Shown: in pieces, positions 42,042-52,133 of the stretch
How positions within the stretch are numbered: position 1 is the stretch's first letter
Layout of the letters: every line of letters starts with the position of its first letter
Source of the DNA: Membranipora membranacea
Lineage: Eukaryota > Bryozoa > Gymnolaemata > Cheilostomatida > Membraniporidae
Direction of reading: 5' to 3'
Length of the DNA: 64,000 bases
Assembly: GCA_914767715.1 (NCBI GenBank)
Contig: OU612069.1
Span: forward strand, 19,839,387-19,903,386
The notes under the pieces: generated by a model
What the model was told of the DNA's origin: nothing
The model's input: the letters and a program-made list of their open reading frames with translations, nothing else
Databases searched by the model: none
Translations under genes and position numbers: made by a program

Positions 42042-42843
42042 ATGCACCTTAGACAGTCATTAATATTCATCACTCTGTTAGCTATATCTGGTACGATAGC
42101 TCAAGTTCAAACTGTTAGCCCTAGATCATGTTATCAATGCAGCTCAGAGGGAACCACAGATGAGAACACATGTGATAACGCCCTTCCTGATACTGTCAAT
42201 TCTACAGCTTGTCCGGCTGATCAACTAATATGCAGGGTTAGACAACTCAGGAAACATAACTTGTAATTGTGCTTGAAAAACCAACAAAATTTATTATGAT
42301 GCAAACAGACTAATGGGTCAGTCTGAAAGATTTTTTTCTTTCTAGTCTGAAACATGTGGAACAGGTAGCTGAGCTAGCCTCTTTCTTACCCTTTAGAAAC
42401 TAACTTGTAACAGCTAAGTAAGATCATTCGAGAAGGGGAATAAATCCTTGACACTACTGTAGTGATGAGTGCAAACAAAGAAGCAATGAAGTCTAAATAT
42501 AATGCTCGGCCTTGCTAACAGAAATAACTTAAGGCTTCTAGGATAGGTCAGGTTGTTTTGATAGACGGAGGCAATCACTACCAGGATAGAAATATTGAGC
42601 CGAAATGTTTTGTGTTTTTTGTAGAAGATTGTAACGATAAGTACACCAGGTGGTAAGCCGAGCTATCTGACAAGGGAATGTGCTAAATCATGTGTGGAAT
42701 CTGCATCAATGGTGGGAGTGGGTACATCTATTTACTGCTGCACCGCTGATCACTGTAACTTAGCAACTATGTCAACAATCAGCATGGCTACTATCATTAT
42801 ACCTGTAACATTGTTAGTTACCTGGCTTACCAGTCTGCTCTAG
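42042..42843 (+). CDS. Ly6/uPAR-domain GPI-anchored cell-surface protein, 2 coding exons, 137 aa
   Basis: Exon 1 is 42042-42236 and exon 2 is 42625-42843, with a phase-0 intron (GTTAGA donor, TTTTTTGTAG acceptor). Residues 1-21 are a signal peptide (MHLRQSLIFITLLAISGTIA). The mature part has the ten cysteines of a LU domain: CYQC, TC, AC, IC, EC, SC, then the hallmark CC and CN (YCCTADHCN). The C-terminus is a hydrophobic GPI-addition signal (ATIIIPVTLLVTWLTSLL) with no charged tail. Such proteins fold as three-finger modulators on the outer membrane face; the partner here is unknown. The ATG follows a TTTTTTGTAG acceptor directly, so an upstream noncoding exon is likely. It is convergent with ALKBH1, stops 180 bases apart. 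Confidence 0.85.
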
Positions 42844-43005
42844 GCCATCCAAAGAAACTTCAAGGACTGATGCTAGCTCGAACACTTTACCTGACACTAT
42901 GATGAAGTGAAATTTGAAAGTGATGCATTCTATGATTTCTTTGCTATTATCAATGTTTTCGTCTGACAATAACATTCATAATAATAATTTCATGGAGATA
43001 TAAAA

Positions 43006-43011
43006 ATTAAA
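43006..43011 (+). terminator. Variant polyadenylation signal ATTAAA for the Ly6 gene
   Basis: ATTAAA lies 163 bases after the Ly6 stop codon and just before the ALKBH1 stop on the other strand. No AATAAA occurs between the two genes on the plus strand. If used, the two transcripts overlap tail to tail. Confidence 0.35.
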
Positions 43012-43022
43012 TAGAACATAAT

Positions 43023-46000
43023 TCATGTATTTGTTTGATGTGGATCAATGGTGGGCCAGATATAATCATCCGGACCTGTACCAGGTGCAAACATTTGTCT
43101 GACATTGATATTAATCCGTGAAGTCTCTAAATATTTCTCAAATGGTTCCCAGAATTCCTCGTCTGAGACTTTTTCCATAAAATCAGTACATAATCTGTCA
43201 GCGGTGTCACATTCGGACTTGGACAGTTTTTTAGCTGACTCATCGCCCAATGCTGATAGGCCAGTTCGCTTTTTGGTGGTTTCACTTCCCGATAACATGT
43301 CCTCGGATTCAACTAAATCACAACCTCCCTCACTTGTATTGATGTGACTACTAGTCTGCATGTTATGATGGTGCCCATTACTAACTGTGCCATATCTGGA
43401 GCCATTATTTGAGGGGCCCTCTGTTGTCCTTTCAGAGTCTGCTTGTATTGAAGGTGAGACCTTAGGCACAGCGTGATAAGACATCCGGGAATTTCCGGAC
43501 ATTATGATAACATCTCCGTCTCTGAGATACAAAGCCTCGGGTATCTGTGATTTAGTCGTCCCTCCGATCATAAATCCGCACGGAAGTCCAAAACTACAAC
43601 AATAATTATAAAATAAATTAAGTTGAATTTACAGCAATGACCTTATTGATTCACAAAAAGACATGATCAACTAATTTGAAGTAAAAGTTTGCAGACAAGG
43701 TTGATGCAAAGAATCTTTTAAGCAATGAGCTTGGCTAGAGTACAAAGACAAACAAGCAAGGCCACACACATACACTTAATCAAACAAGATATCAGATTGT
43801 GTACCTAAATGAACAACCTAATATTTTTAACCTTTCAATATTAATTTTGTTTTAAAACAAATTTGCGTCAGAGTCAAATATTTAATCTGTTATAAATGCT
43901 GACAGTTTGATACTTGTTGATCACGGTTTTATATTGAAATTTTATGCTGAGACTCACTAAACATTTTCATATTACTAATACAATAATATCTGGCAATGAC
44001 TTCAGTCTAAATAGATAGCTCAGCTGCAAAATTTAATCTGACTTGAAGGAAGCCAGATGATTGCTCAATTCCAAAACTATGTCACAGAGCATGTACACCC
44101 GACAAGTAATGTTATATTTGGCAATCACAAAGAAAGATAGATACTCGGATTGCAATAAAGTACCTTTTGCATATTTCTTTTTGGATAGGTCTGGGGAATA
44201 ATTTTACTGAACAGCAATAAAAATTTTCAGGAAAATATTTGGAGGTAATCTAGCCCGACAGTCAATTTATTGTAGGCAGCCTAATAACAATCATTTTATG
44301 TTTTGCATCAGAGGCATGGAGTTTTGCTCCCATTGAACTTGTAGTTGGACAACTCTGATATCGAAATAATATATAAAACAAATTTATCACCGCAGATATG
44401 GACAGATATTTTATGGCCACTAACCTGATTGATAAGAGTGGAGCTGTGAGATCAAACTCACTGTGGTCTGTGTGCCCAGATAATGCCGAGTCTAGGTGAT
44501 AATAGTTAACTATTGCCGCCTCGGGAGTAAAACGTACCTTACTACCGAGTACTGTGTCTAATATATACTTAGATATGTATGATAAGTCGGATGGGAACTC
44601 GCCTAGTAAATCTCTGTCATATATCTATAAGTGAAAAGAAAAGATATCCGGATCATAAACCGCTACCAATCATTCCTAAATTGTATGTAGTAATCGGATC
44701 AATCATTGTCGGGTCAGGAAATGTATCTCATGATGAACTTGAGGGGAGCCATAGCGTAGACTAATAGACATTCAATATCACTGAGGAACCACATGCAATA
44801 CAGTTATGATTTCCATGGCGGTGTCTGCTTTGAGATTTAAAAACAACAAAACATTTCACTGCAGAGCCTACAAATTTGTATAGCACTAGTACCCAGTACT
44901 GGACAGCTTGGGTTTCAGGCCAAAAATGGTATCTTGTCTGGATTATGGGTAGAGTTGGATATTGCTTCTGTGGAGTTATCTACTCATGTATCACCATTGC
45001 GTATTTATGAGTAGATTCATGTGTTTGTGTGTTGGTTTGATAAGCTGATGGGTTTTGGTTTATTGTGATGGGGAATTGTCTGTTCATGTTTGGTTTTGTT
45101 TGCCGAGTAGATAACCCGAAATTAATGGACTGAATCCCAGTCTAGATATAGTATTATGCCTACTATGATTACCAGTACCCAGCCCAAATTGTTTTTGTTC
45201 AAGTTAACATCTACAAAGGTGCAAAGGGAAACCCATAATTACCAAGCACTGAACGATGGGGAACATGCTGGTCCCACACTTGAGTCCACAGACAGTCATT
45301 TATTCAAAGAAAAAAACAAAGATAATTTGTAACCTGTATCGTCTGTATGTCAATTCAATTTCAAGTTTTGAGGGCCCACTGACAAAATTTAGATATTGGA
45401 GATGCTCTCGTGATTAAATTTCATTGGCAACAGGTGTCAAATATGGCGGCTGGGACTCGGTGCACAAAGAAGCAATCTTACTCCATCTATTCTAGTTAAA
45501 ATTGAAAAAGATCTATGATTCGGCAAAAACTTTACCTTTTTAGTCCAATCGTAATGATATCCAAGTGTTGTCCATCGCAATTTTCTCAATTCTTTCTGTG
45601 CTCTTCAATACAAAATATTTATAAAAATTAGAACCCGTTCGCTCCGCGAAAGCATGACTCATCATTAATTTAAAGCTATCTAAGATAATTTCCAGAAATC
45701 TCCGAAACTTGTCAACCCCTGTGTAAATCTGACAACAGATATAATTTACATTCTGAAAAAATTCACTTACATTGCAGTCTCACTATCTGTTGTTGGGTGA
45801 TTTGCAATTTGCCATAAATCGTCAAAGTTTCTACCGGCAGCATCCAGATTTGTGATGTTTGGTTTGAGTGGATAATCAGAGAGACAACGGGCTATCAAAA
45901 AACGTCTGAACTCAGCTGTGAAAGGGTTACAGAGTAAGAAAGCTCCTACAAAATAGATCATGATGGAAACACTTTCTTTTTTGGAGGCTACAAAAATACC

Positions 46001-47341
46001 AATACATGTTACTGTCAGACAGTTACTTATGATTTGCATGGTAAAAAAATTCAGTGCTCTACTTGGCATGAATTATTGACGGTGGAAAGAGTGTCTCTCA
46101 CAAGGGAAGGTGACTCTTATTTATTCACTTCTTATATGAGACACTCTCTCAACCATCGATAATGCATGCCAAGTAGAGCTTTGCAGTTTTTTACCATGCA
46201 AATCTGACACAACTTTATCTGTAACTGGGTGACAATGGATTGGTCTTTGGGTAGTCCTAAACACTAACTGAAAACCCAAGACTCGAGACCCAATATGGTT
46301 GACAACTATACTACTTAGTTGTTGTAGAAACATTTTTCTATGTTTCAGATTACAAATTTGGTGTTACGAATATGAGTCGTCAGCCGGCATCAAAGATCGG
46401 TAAGTGTATAAGTATTGAGTGGCCAAAAATCTGGGGGGGGGGGATACTGAGTCAAAATATAGGCCATTAATAGTTATATGATACTGGCTACCAAATTAAT
46501 TCTACAGTATCATCCTAGTTGTACATGACCTGGTGCTGGAGAAGTAATAAGTCATTTGAAACCCGAGAGATGTTGATATTACTTGATCACAATGAATGGG
46601 AGGATGTTGACTTACCAGGTACCGAGTTTAACTCGTAGATCTGCCATTTCTCCACAGGTATCAGTCCTGTGGTATTTGAGCTGTGTGCTGATCCACCATC
46701 TACTGGTTCAACTTGATGAGCCTGCACAAGAAGAAGTTGTAGTAAGAGATAGTTCAATTGGTTCTCAATTGTATCTACCAGATAGACCCTGAAATTGTTG
46801 ATACAGATTCTGACAACATCGACTTTGGTGGGGTTACTGTGCCACAATTAAAATTCAAAACCTTATACACTTCAAGTACTTTTTGCATTATAATTTAAAA
46901 AATAAACTTTTAGCATAACAGAGTAACATCATTTATAGTGCATAAAGAAGTCACATTCAAAAGGTGAGTTATCATTTTGTTTGCTTAGGCATTGAGTAAT
47001 ACCTATGTTGTGATCGAATCCTGCCTGCTTGCAACAGGACAGTGATGATTCGCACTTCAATGCACAACGATCTTAAGATATATCATGTGATGACCTTTTC
47101 ACCACATGTCACTTGAGGTCTAGGTGTGGTGAAGACAAAATAACGAGAGAGATTGTCCTCATCAACAGTTGAGGATAAAACAGACAAATGAAATTGAAAT
47201 TCCTACAATACCAGTTCTCACCTTGTCATGTACATTCGCCCCGGTGTAGAAATCGATAACTTCACTCAAGTCTGGTGCTGGTTTCCTTTTCTTCAGTTCT
47301 TTGAACCTGTGCATGAATAGGTCTGTTGTAGGAGAATCCAT
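43023..47341 (-). CDS. ALKBH1: Nucleic acid dioxygenase ALKBH1, 6 exons, 412 aa
   Basis: Minus-strand exons are 47341-47222, 46721-46616, 45945-45771, 45602-45536, 44624-44425 and 43593-43023; the sum of 1239 nt is in frame. Landmarks match ALKBH1: DLSEVIDFYTGANVHDK, PVEKWQIYELNSVPG, CNPFTAEFRRFLIARCL, KLRWTTLGYHYDW, EFPSDLSYI and EAAIVNYYHLDSALSGH. The Fe(II) ligands are H207 and D209 (GHTDHSE) and H263 (RMSYHAVPKV), and the 2-oxoglutarate arginine is R388 (INVRQMF). Family members demethylate tRNA m1A and act on other nucleic acids in nucleus and mitochondria. It is longer than the 389-residue human protein because of a low-complexity insertion between H263 and R388. The start has good family agreement, though a longer 5' end cannot be excluded. 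Confidence 0.95.
46031..46204. repeat. Foldback hairpin in ALKBH1 intron 2
   Basis: Left arm 46031-46100 (GATTTGCATGGTAAAAAA, CTACTTGGCATG, AGAGTGTCTCTCA) and right arm 46137-46204 are near-complementary over about 68 bases with a 36-base spacer. No ORF; probably a small MITE. Confidence 0.75.
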
Positions 47342-48930
47342 TCTTGTCTGTCTGTGATGTCATAAATTCTATAATAAAAAATCACTATTTTAATGCATAC
47401 TTAGGTCAAGTTTGTTTCACTTGAAAAAATGGGGTGATGTTACAGGTTGGGCACCTGGCGTTCATAAATATGAGCTCAGTTATCTGGTAGTTGTAATGTT
47501 GCATAAAATAGTGATGTAGCAACAAGAGAGCAATACATTATGAGTAGGCTAAACTACAGAACACATCAATGCATTTGTTTATTGCAATATCATTTGACAG
47601 CCAGCAAAGTGTACCAATAACACACTGACAGTACATGCAAGACAAAGAGTCATACATAGTCATGAACATTTATTAAATTACAAATTTGTTTTTGAAGATT
47701 ATGTTATTTTTGAACCAACAGGCTTAGGACAACTTAGGTACAACTGCAAGGCCCTGAACCCTATGGTGTTTAAGTTCATTTGGTTAAGTACTTGACTCGA
47801 TATTCTAAAGAATCTTCATATTGTATTCCCTCCCTTTACTGCTATTGATTCATTAAAATTTTTTTATAAGTTTTGAAAGGACACTTGGACCAGTCGCTAA
47901 AGATGGGTGTATGAAGACTCATAAGACATAATATTGTGAGGCAGTCATGAGATGTTGTCCGGCACAATATTGAGATGTGTACTAAGACAGTCTACTAGGC
48001 TTAATTCATAAACCCAGAACAGGTGTGTAATTCCATAATAATTGTGGGATATAAATGACAAGGATAGTCATAATGGGAGTAAGTAATATTTTTAATAATA
48101 TGACTTCTTAACAACAACATAGGGCATGGCTGTGGACTCGATATTATAATGTATCCTATGTCGATGTCCATGATCAATCAACTCTCCTGCAACACAAACT
48201 TTGTAATATCTGGGAATTATATAAGGATTGATTTTATGGCATGTTGATGATGGATTATTTCAATTCAGATTTAGTTAGTTACTAGACTTGAAACTATATA
48301 TATATATATATGTAGTAATTTTCGTGATTTGTGAACTTACCTTCCCTTTATTTGAAGAATCCTAATATATTTACAACATACAACCTAGAGTCTTATCTAC
48401 TTTGTTTATTAACAATTGATATTCACATATGTAGGTCCTATCTAAGAGTTCATAAGTCCTATTCTTACTAGCGACAAAATTTGTTTCTTGATATAGGCAT
48501 ACATGACATCCGGTTGCAAAGTGAGATTCATATAGCCCCAATGTTATGGAACGAGCAAAATCTTTGTCAGTAATCTACCAAAACGCGTCTAAATCTCATC
48601 ACATTGGGTTCCTGTCTGAGAATTTTGTGAAAAAAAAAGAAGAAATAATGTTAGCATTCCCATTTGCCAGGGGACCAATTAATCCTCAGGGATGTATCAT
48701 TATACTATGTGCTGAGACCAAGAGTGGGCTTGGTATTGTACTTTTTTTAAAAAATATCCAAGGAATTTTCTGATGCCTGACCAGTCAGAGAGTACTGATT
48801 TTCTTGTGTGATTTGAATCAGAGTGGTGGATAGAAATTGCCTTGCACAAAAAGAATAATCTGATTGTACATTGCAATTATAGTTCAGATGTGGACTGAAT
48901 ATCATTTGAGATTTAAGCTTGCAAGCCAGT

Positions 48931-49411
48931 GAGAAATACTGAGTAGGTTCTTCTCTATATGCCTGCCATCTGATGACAAAGAGAGAACTGAAAACCACTG
49001 ACTGTGACTGTTGATGTTGTCTTCTGTGACTACTAGGCTTTTTAGCCTGCCTTTTTTACAGAAAAGGTCAAGTTCTCTATGGGCAGTAGCTTGTTTTATG
49101 GAGGAATCACACTAGACCTTATCGTTGTACAACCCATGTCTCATACAGCACCTGCCACACATCTGTGTTGGATTGAGCTCAGTACCTAAAATATGTCTTA
49201 GCATGCAACATGGGTTGTACAATGATAAGGTCTTGTGTGATTCCTCCATAAAACAAGCTACTGCCCATATAGAACTTGACCTTTTCTGTAAAAAAAGCAG
49301 GCTAAAAAGCCTAGTATTCACAGAACACAACAGTCACAGTCAGTGGTTTTACAGTTCTCTCTTTGTCATCAGATGGCAGGCATATAGAGAAGAACCTACT
49401 CAGTATTTCTC
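48931..49411. repeat. Large inverted repeat, arms about 205 bp, 69-base loop
   Basis: Left arm 48931-49138 and right arm 49208-49411 are near-perfect complements (GAGAAATACTGAGTAGGTTC at the outer left end, GAACCTACTCAGTATTTCTC at the outer right end; GTTGTACAACCCATG facing CATGGGTTGTAC at the centre). ORFs across it read both arms and are artefacts. Confidence 0.85.
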
Positions 49412-49506
49412 ATGTATGTCATGCAGCGTGTGTGTGGCATGGGCCCCTGGGACTAACATGCATTTCCTTTGCCAATGTCCCTTACCAACCACCCCCAGTA
49501 CACCTT

Positions 49507-50053
49507 GGCCCCATGGGACTTACATGTCTTTACTTTGCCAATGTCCAGTATCAACCACCCAAAAAACACCAAACAGGGTAAGACACAAAAAAAGAAATTT
49601 TTTACAACCTACTTTGAAATCTCTCACACTAACTCACACCTCCTTCCTCTTTCATTTGCTTCAGGTTTCAAGGTTCTAGCACAAACATAGTTTATTTGAA
49701 GCTTAAAAATTAATGAACATAATTTAGAAATCTTATATGAGTGTAAAAAGAACCAATTTAGTGGAATAAAAAAAAGTACAATAATCATGTGGGGATGTCA
49801 ATACTCATATGCAGCCATTTCAGCCTACTCAGTGTTTTGTTAACATCTTTTTCCTCTGGTCCATAAAGTCAGCTATTTTTGTGCTAGAACCTTCAAACCT
49901 GAAGCAAATGAAAGAGGAAGGAGGTGTGAGTTAGTGTGAGAGATTTCAAAGTAGGTAGTAAAAATTTCTTTTTTGTGTCTTACCCTGTTTGGTGTTTTTT
50001 GGGTCGTTGATACTGGACATTGGCAAAGTAAAGACATGTAAGTCCCAGGGGCC
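49507..50053. repeat. Second large inverted repeat, arms about 178 bp, 190-base spacer
   Basis: Left arm 49507-49685 and right arm 49878-50053 are near-perfect complements (GGGACTTACATGTCTTTACT, CACCAAACAGGGTAAGACAC, TCTCACACTAACTCACACCT and their complements). Part of the arm, with GGCCCCTGGGACT, is also repeated directly at 49440-49506 and at 19435-19535. Confidence 0.85.
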
Positions 50054-50284
50054 CGTGCTTGGCCCCGAGGACTTGCCGTGCCGTGCCTCAACTTTGCCAA
50101 TGTTCAGTAACAACCACTGGACATTGGCAAATGTCATGCGACCTTTGGTGCTGTAAGAAAAGTCCCATACAGCACCTGCCCATTCAGTACAGCATAAATT
50201 GTTGTAGTGTTGACAAGCTCATATGCTGAGTGGGGGGGGGGGAAAGAAACAAAGTTACTACTTCTGAGAACGAGTTGTCGAGAG

Positions 50285-50475
50285 GCTGAGTTGTCCTATC
50301 TTGAATTCGGATAGGAAACTACTTGTAATAAATCCTGAGATAAATTGGATTTGGAAACGGAAATACCGATATTGAGAGTTGTCCCCCAGTTGAAATGGGA
50401 GGACCACTCTTTTTAAATCTCAGGATTGTAAGTTTTCTACCTGATTTCAACAGGGAACAACTCGGCATATTAACA
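50285..50475. mobile_element. Repeat family C, copy 1
   Basis: It is bounded by GAGTTGTCC-type ends and reads AAATCCTGAGATAAATTGGA and GGAAACGGAAATACC. The complement at 54430-54625 matches these landmarks (TCCAAATTATCCCAGGATT, GGGATTTCCATTTTCC). Non-coding; inverted GTTGTCC/GGACAAC ends suggest a MITE. Confidence 0.5.
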
Positions 50476-52133
50476 CCCTTTCTGCCCCCCTCCCTCACAA
50501 CAAAGCTAAGGCTAAGGTTTTTGTATAGTTCTTTCAACCTTTGTATAGTGTAATTTTTATAGGCTTCACAATGATTACACAATCACATGTCTCACGACAG
50601 CCATCGGATGAAATCACCATTGAATACAATTGCAGACCACCGTATAACTGAACTCTAATTGCAAAATTATGTTCAGTTAAACCTGTTACCTGGGATCCGT
50701 TGCATAAAACAGCCTTACATAGGGCCTACTACCAGAAATCTGAACTCTAGTTCGAAGTATGGGAAATCATATACCTAGTGGCGCTATGGCCTTTTATGAT
50801 TGCTCCATTTGAAACATTGCCAGTTCAAAACAGTGGTTTGCATAGGCCTTACATGTGTATAGCTTGATGGGGCGAAAGTGTGTGAATTGATATCTGTTGG
50901 AGTTTCAAAACGGCATATGACATAGGCCTGTGGGATTCACTTGCATTCCTGTTTGCCGTGAATATCGATTTTATTGAATGTAAAGGTATACATTTTGATT
51001 AGAAGTCCAGCTTTATGTGCAAGTTCATTTAGAGAATGGGTATTGACACTAGTTCTTTTTGTGCTGATTACAATGGAAATTTTGAGAAATAAGTTTGTGC
51101 CCATTGCCTAAAGTGTTCCAACTAGGATAAAGTAAGTGTCTGGAAAATGATGTTAAACTTGCATATATATCAGAGCCCTAGACTTGATAAGAAACTTAGC
51201 CTGGTAATGAAGCAGGGCAGGAGACAATGTACATCTTACAATACATTGAGTTGTCTAGTAGCAATTGTATTATCTCATTTCCAGTTCATGATAGTTTGTT
51301 GATACCTTGAAGAATGTTGCTCAGGTTTTGAGTTTGGAAACTGTAATACATTAAGTATCAATTTAATCTGACGCTATTGTTGAAAATATAATTAAAAAGC
51401 ATCAAAGCAAAATCATTATCGCTACTACTGTTGTTTTGTCGGTTCAGTGTCATTCAATTATGTACCTCGATGCTCATGATATGTATATTCTATATTGAGA
51501 AATTATCAATTAGAGATTGGTTGAATGGTTGATCAAGGTTTGCTACATTTGCATAGGTCCCAAACATTTCTAGGATTAAGCCAGTCTATGGATGACTGAC
51601 CTGTACAAGACACACAAAGTCAGGCTAAAAATTACTGTACTGTTTTCATTGTAGCCCATCTATGAAATTTGCTACATAGGTTTAGCCACCCTTTAGCTGT
51701 GAAAGACTGGCTGATCTTCATTGTATCTTGAAGTCACTCCAATTCAACCCCAACTCAGGCACTTTCTATTGTGAATGTATTTGATAAAAATAATATGCAT
51801 TAATCAATGATGTTGGCTTGTGACTGTGTAAGCCAACGTCAGAGCCTGAAAATCCGCTAGTTTAGAGTATAAATACCCCGGTATTCAATGTTGATTAGGT
51901 AACATATATGTAGATGCTGCACAAGTGATGCCGCTGTATGGACTATATGATACTGTGCCTCCTCCTCCAGCCCCCGACATTACGTATATTATGAAGAAAT
52001 CCAATGTTCAGCTGTGATACTCTTATGAAGATATCTTTTGCTCGCATTTACACACTCGGTTTGAATCGCCATTCATGATGTTTTTCATTTTCTTTTATGG
52101 ATTGCAGCTGAAGTGCTGATCTAGCCTGGTATC

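Larger units (their letters stand above)
47342..52133. other. Spacer between ALKBH1 and the SGNH-like gene
   Basis: The two genes diverge, so both promoters should lie here. Two large inverted repeats (48931-49411 and 49507-50053) and a family C repeat (50285-50475) fill the middle. Short AT tracts occur at 48296-48311. The ORF at 48546-48773 has no splice context or recognisable product. 47342-48900 and 50480-52130 otherwise show nothing I can support. Confidence 0.5.

Noticed and set aside
46583-46792. Plus-strand frame over ALKBH1 exon 2
   Set aside because: It is an antisense shadow of the exon 46721-46616.
49125-49679. 184-codon open frame
   Set aside because: It crosses the arms of two inverted repeats; the mirrored arm contains a matching frame, so it reflects repeat sequence.
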